Positions 25,381 to 33,278 of a stretch of 51,621 nt of DNA are shown here, in pieces. A program made the translations under genes and the position numbers. Origin of the DNA: an uncultured Gammaproteobacteria bacterium. GTDB taxonomy: Bacteria; Pseudomonadota; Gammaproteobacteria; SZUA-140. Positions within the stretch are counted from its first letter, which is position 1. Each line of letters begins with the position of its first letter. The notes under the pieces are model-generated. The model ran no database searches. It saw nothing but the letters and a program-made list of their open reading frames with translations, and was not told the DNA's origin. The stretch covers positions 1-51,621 of the forward strand of contig CALZHD010000011.1 of the NCBI GenBank assembly GCA_945787155.1, given 5' to 3'.

Positions 25381-25869
25381 ATGGCGCAGGTTTACGTTGG
25401 CATTGGCAGTAATGTCGAGCGCGAGGCCAACATCCGTTCTGGGGTCGATGCACTACGTGAACAGTTTGGTGATGTTGCCGTTTCAACCGTCTATGAAAGT
25501 GCCGCCGTCGGTTTTGACGGTGATCCTTTTTATAATCTGGTTGCCCATTTTGAGACCGGTAGCACCCTTGAAGTACTGGGTGCAGCACTACGGCAGATAG
25601 AGGATGCCCATCAGCGTGATCGCAGCCTGCCGAGCTTTGGCCCGCGTACCCTCGATATCGACCTGTTGTTGTTTGATGATGTTGTGCTACATCAAGGCAA
25701 GTTGCAACTGCCTCGCGATGAGATCGAAAAACAGGCCTTTGTATTAAGACCATTGGCGGAACTCTCCGGAGAGTTGGTCCATCCGCTCAATGGTGAAACC
25801 TTTAGCGCGATGTGGCAGCGCTTCGATCAGTCGTCACAACCGCTGACCGCTGTCGCATTAGACTGGTAG
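25381..25869 (+). CDS. folK: 2-amino-4-hydroxy-6-hydroxymethyldihydropteridine pyrophosphokinase FolK
   Basis: FolK pyrophosphorylates 6-hydroxymethyl-7,8-dihydropterin. The 162-residue protein begins with the YVGIGSN substrate loop and carries the diagnostic FGPRTLDIDLLLFDD motif with the magnesium-binding aspartates. Downstream, LPRDEIEKQAFVLRPLAEL matches the family pattern HPR...R.FVL.PL, with the usual His replaced by Arg-Asp here. It is coupled to folB and converges on the SDR gene with only three bases between stop codons. Confidence 0.95.
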   Translation: MAQVYVGIGSNVEREANIRSGVDALREQFGDVAVSTVYESAAVGFDGDPFYNLVAHFETGSTLEVLGAALRQIEDAHQRDRSLPSFGPRTLDIDLLLFDDVVLHQGKLQLPRDEIEKQAFVLRPLAELSGELVHPLNGETFSAMWQRFDQSSQPLTAVALDW

Positions 25870-25872
25870 TTC

Positions 25873-26628
25873 TTAATCACTCAGCGAACGTCCACCATCA
25901 ACCGCGATGGTCTGGCCGCTGATATAATCTGCATCACGAATCAGAAATAGCACCGCGCGTGCGATGTCTTGCGGCGAACCCTGACGTTTCAGTGTAGTGC
26001 GTGAGAGGATGCGCTTCTTGGTGACATCATCGATACCTTTTTCTGGCCACATGATCGCGCCGGGTGCGATGGCATTCACTCGAACCTCTGGCCCCAGTTC
26101 GCGCGCCAACGCCTTGGATAACATCACCAGCCCCGCCTTCGCAGTGCAGTAGACCGGGTGCTCCTTGAGGGGGCGCTCGCCATGGATATCGACGATGTTG
26201 ATGATGCAGCCGCGTTGTTGTCTGAGGTGTCGCGCCGCAGCTTGCGACAGAAAAAACGGCGCCTTCAGATTGGTACCGAGCAGATCATCCCACTGTGCCT
26301 CGGTGACACTGCCCATTGGTGTTGGGTAGAAGGTCGAGGCGTTGTTGATTACCACATCAAGGCGCTTCCAGCGTGATGTCGCATCTTTTACTACAGAGGC
26401 AAGTTTGGCTGTCTGCATCAGGTCCGCCTGGATCAACACCACGGAATCTTCACGCAGCTCATTGAGTTCATTTTGCAGTGCGCGCGCCTCTTTATGGGAG
26501 GTGTGGTAGTGCAGGGCGAGGTTCATCCCTTCACGATGCAGCGTACGTGCGATAGCGGCGCCGACACGTCGTGCCGCACCCGTGATCAGCGCTACATTGC
26601 CGGAAAGATCGCTACTGTTTTCGCTCAC
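25873..26628 (-). CDS. Pteridine reductase-like short-chain dehydrogenase
   Basis: A 251-residue NAD(P)-dependent SDR. The cofactor loop is TGAARRVGAAIAR, the arginine-containing form seen in pteridine reductases (PTR1/FolM) instead of the usual TGxxxGxG. The catalytic tyrosine-lysine pair is in YCTAKAG, with NNAST earlier and NAIAPGAI after it. Location beside folB and folK supports a role in dihydrofolate or dihydromonapterin reduction. FolM is the closest named function, but the assignment within SDRs is by motif and context only. Confidence 0.82.
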   Translation of the reverse strand: MSENSSDLSGNVALITGAARRVGAAIARTLHREGMNLALHYHTSHKEARALQNELNELREDSVVLIQADLMQTAKLASVVKDATSRWKRLDVVINNASTFYPTPMGSVTEAQWDDLLGTNLKAPFFLSQAAARHLRQQRGCIINIVDIHGERPLKEHPVYCTAKAGLVMLSKALARELGPEVRVNAIAPGAIMWPEKGIDDVTKKRILSRTTLKRQGSPQDIARAVLFLIRDADYISGQTIAVDGGRSLSD

Positions 26629-26669
26629 TGCATCCCCTGTTTGTAACTCTGTTAAAATAACGCGAACAA

Positions 26670-26685
26670 CCCTGATGCTTCAGGG
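26670..26685 (+). other. Short hairpin in the leader of the MidA-like gene
   Basis: CCCTGA and TCAGGG form a 6-bp perfect stem around TGCT, about 27 bp before the GTG start at 26713. There is no T tract, so it is not a terminator. It could affect mRNA stability or translation, or be chance. Confidence 0.25.
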
Positions 26686-26712
26686 AGACGACTATAAAGA
26701 GTATAAAGCAAA

Positions 26713-27927
26713 GTGAATCGAAACAGGCCAAATTCTCAACAAGGACAGCTGAAACTGGGCGAACTAGACGAACAGACCATCGCTCACAGTGCGCAGCTTG
26801 GCCAGCTGATCATCGATGAAATTGAGCAAAAAGGGGACAAGATTCCATTTGTCCGTTTTATGGAACTGGTCCTGCATGCCCCCGGTCTTGGTTATTACAG
26901 TGCCGGCGCACATAAAATTGGTGCCGCCGGTGATTTCATCACTGCGCCGGAGATCTCACCGCTCTTTTCGCACTGCATCGCACGCCAGTGCCAACAGGTG
27001 ATGGACGGCAATGACGGGATGGATATCCTCGAGGTCGGTGCGGGATCGGGTGCGATGGCGTGTGAAATTCTGCGTGAACTGGAAAGGCTGGCATCTCTGC
27101 CCGGGCACTATTACATCCTCGATCTCAGCGCTGACCTGCGTGAGCGTCAACGCGAATGTCTGCAGCGTGAGGTGCCACATTTACTGGCGCGTGTGGTATG
27201 GCTCGACGCCCTGCCAGAGAGTGGCTTTAGCGGCGTCGTGCTGGCGAATGAACTACTCGATGCGATGCCGATACACCTTGTCCGTTTTGATGTCGACAAT
27301 CCAGTGGAGCGATATGTCGGCTGGGATGGCGAGCGCTTTGCGTGGTGCGATGGTGCACTGAGTGATCAGCGCCTTGCAGGTGCCATCGCCCATATCATCG
27401 CTGAGTGTGGCGCTGAAGAGTTCGATAGTGATTATGTTTCAGAGGTCAACCTCGCTGCGGTAGACTGGGTGCGCAGTATCGCAGCGATACTGGAACGTGG
27501 CCTGGTGTTGCTGATCGATTACGGTTTTCCACGGCGGGAGTATTACATACCGGAACGTAATCAAGGTACCGTGATGTGTCATTACCGCCATCAGGCGCAT
27601 AGTGATCCACTGATCCTGCCGGGATTGCAGGATGTCACCGCGCATGTCGATTTCACCGCGATTGCCGAGAGCGCCGTCGATGCCGGGCTCGATGTCGCCG
27701 GTTACACCACACAGGCCCATTTTCTACTGGGTACGGGGTTAATGGAAGTGCTGGCAGCGGCCGCCGAGAAAAGCACCCACGAGCAGCAGGTGATGCAGGC
27801 GCAGGCGGTGAAAACACTGACCATGCCGCAGGAGATGGGCGAGTTGTTTAAGGTGATTGCGTTGACCAAAGATGTCGAGCCGGGATTGATTGGATTTTCG
27901 ATGCTGGATGCGCGCGGACGATTGTAA
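26713..27927 (+). CDS. SAM-dependent methyltransferase, MidA/NDUFAF7 (DUF185) family
   Basis: A 404-residue class I methyltransferase. The N-terminal block VRFMELVLHAPGLGYYSAG followed by DFITAPEISPLF is specific for the DUF185 family. The SAM-binding loop is EVGAGSGAMA, and ANELLDAMPIH is the family's acidic catalytic region. Mitochondrial members methylate an arginine in a complex I subunit; bacterial targets are unknown. The gene starts at a GTG and is divergent from the SDR gene. It follows the fol genes but has no clear functional link to them. Confidence 0.9.
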   Translation: MNRNRPNSQQGQLKLGELDEQTIAHSAQLGQLIIDEIEQKGDKIPFVRFMELVLHAPGLGYYSAGAHKIGAAGDFITAPEISPLFSHCIARQCQQVMDGNDGMDILEVGAGSGAMACEILRELERLASLPGHYYILDLSADLRERQRECLQREVPHLLARVVWLDALPESGFSGVVLANELLDAMPIHLVRFDVDNPVERYVGWDGERFAWCDGALSDQRLAGAIAHIIAECGAEEFDSDYVSEVNLAAVDWVRSIAAILERGLVLLIDYGFPRREYYIPERNQGTVMCHYRHQAHSDPLILPGLQDVTAHVDFTAIAESAVDAGLDVAGYTTQAHFLLGTGLMEVLAAAAEKSTHEQQVMQAQAVKTLTMPQEMGELFKVIALTKDVEPGLIGFSMLDARGRL

Positions 27928-27990
27928 GCCGAAGCTTAAGTATTGGGTGTCTAATGAATGATCTTCAAGCATTAAGGGACGTATAAATTT

Positions 27991-28218
27991 ATGGGGGAGA
28001 ATCAATCTAAGTTGTTGCGAGATAATTCAAAGCTTAAAAAGCTTATTAATGAATGTTCATTTTGTGGAAAAAAGGGATACAAGCCGGGAATATTAGAGAC
28101 TGCACATGGGGAATATGGGGCTGGTTTGACGGTAAAAAAATATTTTGAAGAATTAGCGTTAAATAATAGTGGAGTCTGTAAAGCGTGTGAATTTATTTTA
28201 GCAAAAAACAGTAAGTAG
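27991..28218 (+). CDS. Small CxxC zinc-finger-like protein
   Basis: A 75-residue protein of no named family. Two CxxC pairs (C22/C25 in CSFCGKKG and C63/C66 in CKACEF) flank a central segment and could bind one zinc ion. The N-terminus is basic and polar. The gene is AT-rich with many AAA and ATA-type codons, unlike the GC-richer midA-like gene before it, which suggests a different origin. A weak GGGGGAG-like context surrounds the start. The tail of the regulator at 12255 also has two CxxC pairs, but the sequences are not otherwise alike. Confidence 0.55.
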   Translation: MGENQSKLLRDNSKLKKLINECSFCGKKGYKPGILETAHGEYGAGLTVKKYFEELALNNSGVCKACEFILAKNSK

Positions 28219-28357
28219 CCCGGGCTGCATGAGGTTACTACATATTGTTGTATATCTGGCTTGTACTCTATGTGCATTGTTTGATGATAGCGGCTTTAAG
28301 AAAGTGCCTTGCAGGCCGATTATATAGTTTGAGCTATTAGGGTAAGGAGAGTCTCTT

Positions 28358-29215
28358 GTGAAGCATCTGATAACATCGATTAGTATTGTTTTTCTTCTGT
28401 TGAGTCATTCCAGCTTTGCGGCAGCACCTGGCGCGGCATCAATCATGGAAAAGGTTTATAAGGCCCCTCGTGTTTCAGATCAAATATCTACGCTGAATTT
28501 TAGTTTTCAGCGTCCTGGTGCCAGTGAGCGGCGAGCTGTCTATACCATGGTGTGGAAAGATATGAAGAATAAAGATGGTTATGACAATAAGGCGATTTTT
28601 TTTACCGAGTTTCCGCTGGCAAGAAAAGGGATCGCCTATCTTGGCTGGTTGCACCCTATTGGCAGTGATCAAAATAACGATGAGTGGATCTATTTGCCTG
28701 AGCTGGGGATGACGCGTCGTATCGTCCCGCGTGATAATGAGGGGTCCAATGATGAGGATGAATTTGCAGGTTCGCTGTTGACCCATGAACATCTCGAACC
28801 GCGTCCACCACATCTTGATCACCACCACCTGCTTGATGAAAAAACCTTCAATGATAAGCCGCACTATTTGATCGACAGCACTCCGGCGCATCATGGCCAT
28901 GGTGGACACCATAACCATGGGGGTAGTGTTGCACCAGCGAAAAGGGTGAGCTGGGTTGATAAAGAGAGTATGCGTATTGATCGTATTCAATTCTTTGGTA
29001 ATGATGACAAGTTACAGCTCGATATGAAGATTGAATGGCTGCAGCAAGACGATCACTGGATCTGGAAGCGAGTTGAGGCAGTTGCTCCTGATACGCAGGC
29101 CAGAACTGTATTGGATATTACCGATATCAAAATTAATTCTGGATTAAATGAGCGTATGTTTCATAAACGAAGTCTGGACAAGGGGTCGACGCGATTTAGA
29201 TCGCGTATGGAGTGA
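28358..29215 (+). CDS. LolA-like outer-membrane lipoprotein-sorting family protein with histidine-rich inserts
   Basis: A 285-residue exported protein. A signal peptide (about residues 1-22, ending SSFAAAP) precedes a LolA-like domain with DEWIYLPELGMTRRI, equivalent to the QWIYLP motif of the pair at 10322 and 11210. It is a third, more distant member in this window. Two histidine clusters are present, at about residues 148-159 and 178-190, where His alternates with Gly; these could bind a metal such as zinc, copper or nickel. It uses a GTG start preceded by TAAGGAGAG. Its stop overlaps the start of the next gene (TGATG). No RND gene is adjacent, so it may serve the RND at 14202. Confidence 0.75.
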   Translation: MKHLITSISIVFLLLSHSSFAAAPGAASIMEKVYKAPRVSDQISTLNFSFQRPGASERRAVYTMVWKDMKNKDGYDNKAIFFTEFPLARKGIAYLGWLHPIGSDQNNDEWIYLPELGMTRRIVPRDNEGSNDEDEFAGSLLTHEHLEPRPPHLDHHHLLDEKTFNDKPHYLIDSTPAHHGHGGHHNHGGSVAPAKRVSWVDKESMRIDRIQFFGNDDKLQLDMKIEWLQQDDHWIWKRVEAVAPDTQARTVLDITDIKINSGLNERMFHKRSLDKGSTRFRSRME

Positions 29216-29529
29216 TGATGGTAGCAGCAGATAAAGCATCGAGACTTCGCTCTCTGTTGAAATCAGATGGAGCTTCTGAAATTGAGTTGGATGCGGTGTT
29301 TGAATTCCCAGATGATGCTGATGAAAGCAAGCAAGCTGAACTTAAGCGAAAGGTGATCTCGTTGAGCAGGAATGTTCTGAGAATCGTCGACAGCGGCAAC
29401 AAAGTAAATAAAGAAGGCGTAGCAACTAAGGTTGATGTCTATATTGCTCTGGTTGACTCAGAATTGAGAGAAGACCCCGCTCAGCAAGGATACGTTAATC
29501 TGCTTTATGCAATAAAGGGGCTGCTTTGA
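29215..29529 (+). CDS. Hypothetical protein, coupled to the LolA-like gene
   Basis: I do not recognise this 104-residue, acidic, soluble protein. It has no signal peptide, cysteine or membrane segment, and appears mainly helical, with a charged middle (ESKQAELKRK). The start ATG at 29215 overlaps the stop of the preceding gene as TGATG, so the two are translationally coupled; the next ATG (29218) or a GTG at 29212 are alternatives. The cytoplasmic location contrasts with its exported partner. Confidence 0.55.
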   Translation: MMVAADKASRLRSLLKSDGASEIELDAVFEFPDDADESKQAELKRKVISLSRNVLRIVDSGNKVNKEGVATKVDVYIALVDSELREDPAQQGYVNLLYAIKGLL

Positions 29530-29587
29530 GTTGTGCAAGGGAGTGTTCATTTCGTATGTCTTGATTAGGAGTGAGTAGTTAAAGCAG

Positions 29588-29607
29588 GGTGGGCACATGT
29601 GCCCACC
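29588..29607. repeat. Perfect 20-bp palindrome between convergent genes
   Basis: GGTGGGCACA (29588-29597) is followed directly by its reverse complement. It lies in the 176-bp gap between the 29215 gene and the convergent CBS gene. As RNA it would form a hairpin with a short loop on either strand but no T tract follows. It may be a bidirectional termination or protein-binding site. A second GCACA/TGTGC-like run lies about 75 bp on, near 29675. Confidence 0.5.
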
Positions 29608-29705
29608 ACCAGAGAATATTAATACAGCGTGTGCTTTATGCAGTGCGTGTTTTGAGGCGTGCACCATCGCGCACACATGTGCAGTACCCTGCATTAGTGC
29701 TGTTT

Positions 29706-30317
29706 TTACGCAGCGGACATCAATGCCAGTTCAAGCTCCTGGAAGGTGCGGGCACGATTAGAAGGTTCTACATTGATGCCGAGTTGCTGGCCGATACGGG
29801 TGGTTGAAAGCAGTCCACGGACGGCGATGTTATCGAGCTCTTTTTCTACCACCAGCGCGTGTTGACGGTTGAATGTCCTCATCGTCTCAACGATCTCTCC
29901 GACCGATGCGCGATTGAGGTCACTGAAGTCGATGACCTCAAGTTGAGACTGCTTAGTCATGATGTCGCTCACAATAATCTCATTGAAGTTACCACCGTGT
30001 TGCTGGATATGTTTGATTGGTCGTTCGCCAAGGATGTCGTTGGCGGTAATCAGTCCCAGGATGGTGTGGTCATCGTCGGTGACAAATAGCAGGCGTACAC
30101 CATAGTCGACCATCCTGTCGTTGGCGGTATGAATGGGCAGCATCGATGATACGGTAATGGGCATGACGCGTTCAAAGTCTGTCATCAGCAGTATCGCAGG
30201 GTCGTTGAGTGAAACCTGAACCCGTTTTGCCTGTGTCGGGCGACGCAACACGGTGCCGGGTGTAATACTGACGTAAGGGAGTGTCGTAAAGGAATTGTTC
30301 ATGGCCTGATCCTCCAT
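29706..30317 (-). CDS. CBS-domain protein
   Basis: A 203-residue soluble protein with two CBS motifs (about residues 45-105 and 115-190). The first contains FVTDDDHTILGLITANDILGE and the second ALVVEKELDNIAVRGLLSTT, the usual beta-beta-alpha end of a CBS repeat. Such tandem pairs (Bateman modules) bind adenine nucleotides and regulate other proteins. There is no fused effector domain, so the partner is unknown. It is followed in the same direction by lipA after 140 bp and is likely a separate unit. Confidence 0.85.
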   Translation of the reverse strand: MEDQAMNNSFTTLPYVSITPGTVLRRPTQAKRVQVSLNDPAILLMTDFERVMPITVSSMLPIHTANDRMVDYGVRLLFVTDDDHTILGLITANDILGERPIKHIQQHGGNFNEIIVSDIMTKQSQLEVIDFSDLNRASVGEIVETMRTFNRQHALVVEKELDNIAVRGLLSTTRIGQQLGINVEPSNRARTFQELELALMSAA

Positions 30318-30458
30318 AGAAAATCAACTCAGAGCCGGAATGGCACTCGTTAATAATGCCTCAGAAGAAAAGCGCAAAAAACCATTTTATTTGTATGTGA
30401 TTTTATGCCTCGTCAATTTTTGGGCCAGGTGACAGATATTCAGTGCATGCGTATGAGG

Positions 30459-31418
30459 TTAACTGACCGATTTTCCTGCCGCTTGCAGGTCGGCATGATA
30501 GGACGAACGTACCATCGGACCACTCGCAACGTTATCGAATCCCATGCCATTGGCCTCTACGGCGAGGTCATCAAACTCCTCTGGTTCAACATAGCGAGCT
30601 ACCGGCAGGTGAAACTTGCTTGGTTGGAGATACTGACCGAGGGTGAGCATGTTGCAGTCATGGGCGCGCAGGTCATACATCACCTGGTGGATCTCATCGA
30701 TCGTTTCGCCGAGGCCGAGCATCAAGCCCGATTTTGTTGGAATATCAGGGTGCTGTTCTTTGAATTTTTGCAACAGGTCAAGTGACCATAGGTAGTCGGC
30801 GCCGGGGCGTGCCTGTTTGTAGAGCCGCGGCACCGTTTCCAGATTGTGGTTAAAGACATCGGGTGGCGCCTGCGCCATGATCTCTAATGCACGATCCATA
30901 CGGCCACGGAAGTCCGGTACCAGTATTTCGATACGGGTGCTGGGTGAGTGTTCTCGCACCGCTTTAATACAGGCGACAAAATGGGCTGCGCCACCATCGC
31001 GCAGGTCGTCTCGATCGACCGAGGTGATGACGACATAAGCGAGATCCATCGCTTTGATCGTTTTCGCGAGGTTGAGCGGTTCATCTTCATCCAGTGGTTT
31101 CGGTTTACCGTGGGCGACATCGCAAAAAGGGCAGCGTCGCGTGCAGATATCACCCATGATCATGAAGGTCGCCGTGCCGTGGCTAAAACATTCACCGAGG
31201 TTGGGGCAGGCCGCCTCTTCACAGACGGTGTGCAGTTTGTTCTCTTTGAGAATAGCCTTCAGCTCCGACACCCGCGGTGTGCTGCCGGCGGTGGCGCGAA
31301 TCCATTTCGGCTTGCGCAGTGGATTGACGGTCGGCTCGATCTTGATCGGGATGCGCGAAACCTTGGACTCACCCTTGAGTGGGTTGCGCTTTGGTGGGAC
31401 TGTTTTTTGATCGCTCAT
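30459..31418 (-). CDS. lipA: Lipoyl synthase LipA
   Basis: A radical-SAM enzyme that inserts two sulfur atoms into the octanoyl chain on lipoyl domains. The 319-residue protein has the auxiliary cluster cysteines C66, C71 and C77 and the SAM cluster cysteines C92, C96 and C99 (CTRRCPFC). The conserved RSSYHA segment near the C-terminus contains the serine ligand of the auxiliary cluster. It lies downstream of lipB, which supplies the octanoylated substrate. Confidence 0.98.
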   Translation of the reverse strand: MSDQKTVPPKRNPLKGESKVSRIPIKIEPTVNPLRKPKWIRATAGSTPRVSELKAILKENKLHTVCEEAACPNLGECFSHGTATFMIMGDICTRRCPFCDVAHGKPKPLDEDEPLNLAKTIKAMDLAYVVITSVDRDDLRDGGAAHFVACIKAVREHSPSTRIEILVPDFRGRMDRALEIMAQAPPDVFNHNLETVPRLYKQARPGADYLWSLDLLQKFKEQHPDIPTKSGLMLGLGETIDEIHQVMYDLRAHDCNMLTLGQYLQPSKFHLPVARYVEPEEFDDLAVEANGMGFDNVASGPMVRSSYHADLQAAGKSVS

Positions 31419-31473
31419 ATCACGGGTACATCTCTACAGAGGGGTCTTGCGCCTATAGATTCAGGATATTAAA

Positions 31474-32115
31474 TCAGGGCAGCGTTTGAAAGGTCTCAAT
31501 TGTATCGTATTCAAGCAGGTGTGTCAGATGGGCGAGAAGATCCCTTTCTACTTGTATGGGATCATTCAGATGACTTAGCGCCGATGTCTGCGTCACATTC
31601 AATCCCGGATAACCACAGGGGTCGATGCGTGCAAAGGGTGCCAGGTCCATGGCGACGTTGAGGCTGAGGCCGTGAAAGGTGCAGCCTTTACGTACTCGCA
31701 TGCCAAGCGCGGCAATCTTGTCGCCATCCACATAGACGCCGGGCGCCCCCGCTTTTGTGGTCGCCTCGATGTGATAGCTGGCGAGCATGTCGATGATGGC
31801 GGTTTCGATCAGTGACACAAGATGGCGAATGCCCCAGCTGCGGCGGCGCAGGTCGATCAGCAGATAGATCACCACCTGCCCTGGGCCATGATAGGTAATC
31901 TGTCCACCACGATCAACGTGGATAACCGGGGTGTCACCGACATTATGGATATGCTCGCGTCTGCCTGCGCGCCCCAGGGTGAATATTGGCGGGTGTTCGA
32001 CACACCAGATCTCGTCCGGGGTCGCTTCATCGCGCCCTTCAGTGAAGGCCTGCATCGCATGCCAGGTGGTTTCATATGCTTGATGGCCGAGCAGGCGTAG
32101 TTTTAGCGGTGCCAT
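31474..32115 (-). CDS. lipB: Octanoyl-(acyl-carrier-protein)-protein N-octanoyltransferase LipB
   Basis: LipB moves octanoate from acyl carrier protein to lipoyl domains. The 213-residue protein has the family motif GGQITYHGPGQ, the catalytic lysine K133 in GDKIAALGMRVRKG and the acyl-thioester cysteine C167 in DPCGYPG. It is followed by lipA and preceded by ybeD with a nine-base gap, a standard gammaproteobacterial arrangement. Confidence 0.98.
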   Translation of the reverse strand: MAPLKLRLLGHQAYETTWHAMQAFTEGRDEATPDEIWCVEHPPIFTLGRAGRREHIHNVGDTPVIHVDRGGQITYHGPGQVVIYLLIDLRRRSWGIRHLVSLIETAIIDMLASYHIEATTKAGAPGVYVDGDKIAALGMRVRKGCTFHGLSLNVAMDLAPFARIDPCGYPGLNVTQTSALSHLNDPIQVERDLLAHLTHLLEYDTIETFQTLP

Positions 32116-32124
32116 AACGTGGCG

Positions 32125-32397
32125 TTACAGCACCATGGTGATATGTTCGCAGTTGCTGAGATCACAGTAGATGGCATCGAGTTGCGCCTGACTGGTGGCG
32201 GTAAATGTAACCGTGATTGCACAGTAGTTCCCTTTACTACTGGGGCGAGAGCGGACGGCCCTTTCGCTGAGATCGGGTGCATGTTTCCGCACGAGACTGA
32301 AGACGAGTGCGTCAAGGTCATCACGTTGTTTGCCAATCGCCTTGATCGGAAATTCGCACGGGAACTCCAGTAGCGTCTCTTTTATGTCATCACTCAT
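32125..32397 (-). CDS. ybeD: DUF493/YbeD family protein
   Basis: A 90-residue protein of the YbeD family, with a small ACT-like fold. The N-terminal LEFPCEFPIKAIGK segment and the C-terminal pattern are diagnostic. YbeD lies between dacA/dat and lipB in most gammaproteobacteria. Its function is unknown; a regulatory ligand-binding role is suggested from the fold. Confidence 0.93.
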   Translation of the reverse strand: MSDDIKETLLEFPCEFPIKAIGKQRDDLDALVFSLVRKHAPDLSERAVRSRPSSKGNYCAITVTFTATSQAQLDAIYCDLSNCEHITMVL

Positions 32398-32405
32398 AAT
32401 GCCTG

Positions 32406-33272
32406 TTACGCGTCACGTAGCTGCTGTTTATAATGTTGATAATGCTGGCTCATCTGCTTCCAGGCCTTACCGGGTTTGCCGTTGCCAACCGCTATGCCAT
32501 CAAGGGTGGTGACTGGCAGGATCTCTTTGGTTGAACTCGTGAGCCAGATCTCTTCTGCACCCTTTAATTGTGTGGGTGTAATGAACGCCTCGCATGACGC
32601 GATTTTATGTTGCTGTGCCAGCTCAAGAATCAGATCCCGGGTGATACCGGGTAGTAGTAGAGGTCCTTTAGGGGGCGTGATTAGAATGCCGTCGATGAGC
32701 GCAAAGAGATTGCTCGCCGCCCCTTCGGTTATCTCACCATCACGAATCAGGATCGCCTCGACGGCACCGTCATCATAGGCTTGTTGGCGCAGCAGAATAT
32801 TTCCCAGTAAGGAGGTGCTTTTGATGTGGCAATTTTTCCAGCGAATATCTTCGTGTGTAATCGCCGCGACACCCTCTGTTGCGATCGATTCAGGCAGCGA
32901 TTTTAGCGGTGCACTCATGATAAACAGCGTCGGTTCAACATTGCTATCTGGAAAGCCGTGGTCGCGTTCAGCGACGCCGCGTGTCACTTGCAGGTAGATC
33001 GATTGCTCGCTGCCATGGGTGGCCTGGTTGCGCGAGATCATTTCATTGAGCACCTGCTTCCACTCATCGGTAGTGAGTGGTTGCTTGATTCTAACTGCCG
33101 CAAGGTTGTCCGCGAGTCGCTGCAGGTGCTCATCAAGGCGAAATAATTTGCCGCTATAGGCCGGGATCGCCTCATAGATGCCATCACCAAAGATGAAGCC
33201 GCGATCGAGTGGCGAGATGCGTGCCTCACTCGCAGGCATAAAGGTGCCGTTTAAATAGCTAATGGAAGACAT
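32406..33272 (-). CDS. dat: D-amino acid aminotransferase
   Basis: A fold-type IV PLP enzyme that interconverts D-alanine and D-glutamate with their keto acids, supplying D-amino acids for peptidoglycan. The 288-residue protein has the PLP lysine K151 in NCHIKSTSLLGN and the phosphate-binding EGAASNLFAL segment. The N-terminal block RGFIFGDGIYEA is typical of D-amino acid rather than branched-chain aminotransferases. The neighbours dacA, rlpA and mltB are cell-wall genes, which fits. It is seven bases downstream of dacA. Confidence 0.92.
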   Translation of the reverse strand: MSSISYLNGTFMPASEARISPLDRGFIFGDGIYEAIPAYSGKLFRLDEHLQRLADNLAAVRIKQPLTTDEWKQVLNEMISRNQATHGSEQSIYLQVTRGVAERDHGFPDSNVEPTLFIMSAPLKSLPESIATEGVAAITHEDIRWKNCHIKSTSLLGNILLRQQAYDDGAVEAILIRDGEITEGAASNLFALIDGILITPPKGPLLLPGITRDLILELAQQHKIASCEAFITPTQLKGAEEIWLTSSTKEILPVTTLDGIAVGNGKPGKAWKQMSQHYQHYKQQLRDA

Positions 33273-33278
33273 GGGCTA

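Noticed and set aside
24989-25753. 250-codon minus-strand open frame over folB-folK
   Set aside because: It overlaps two conserved, coupled genes and shows no family features.
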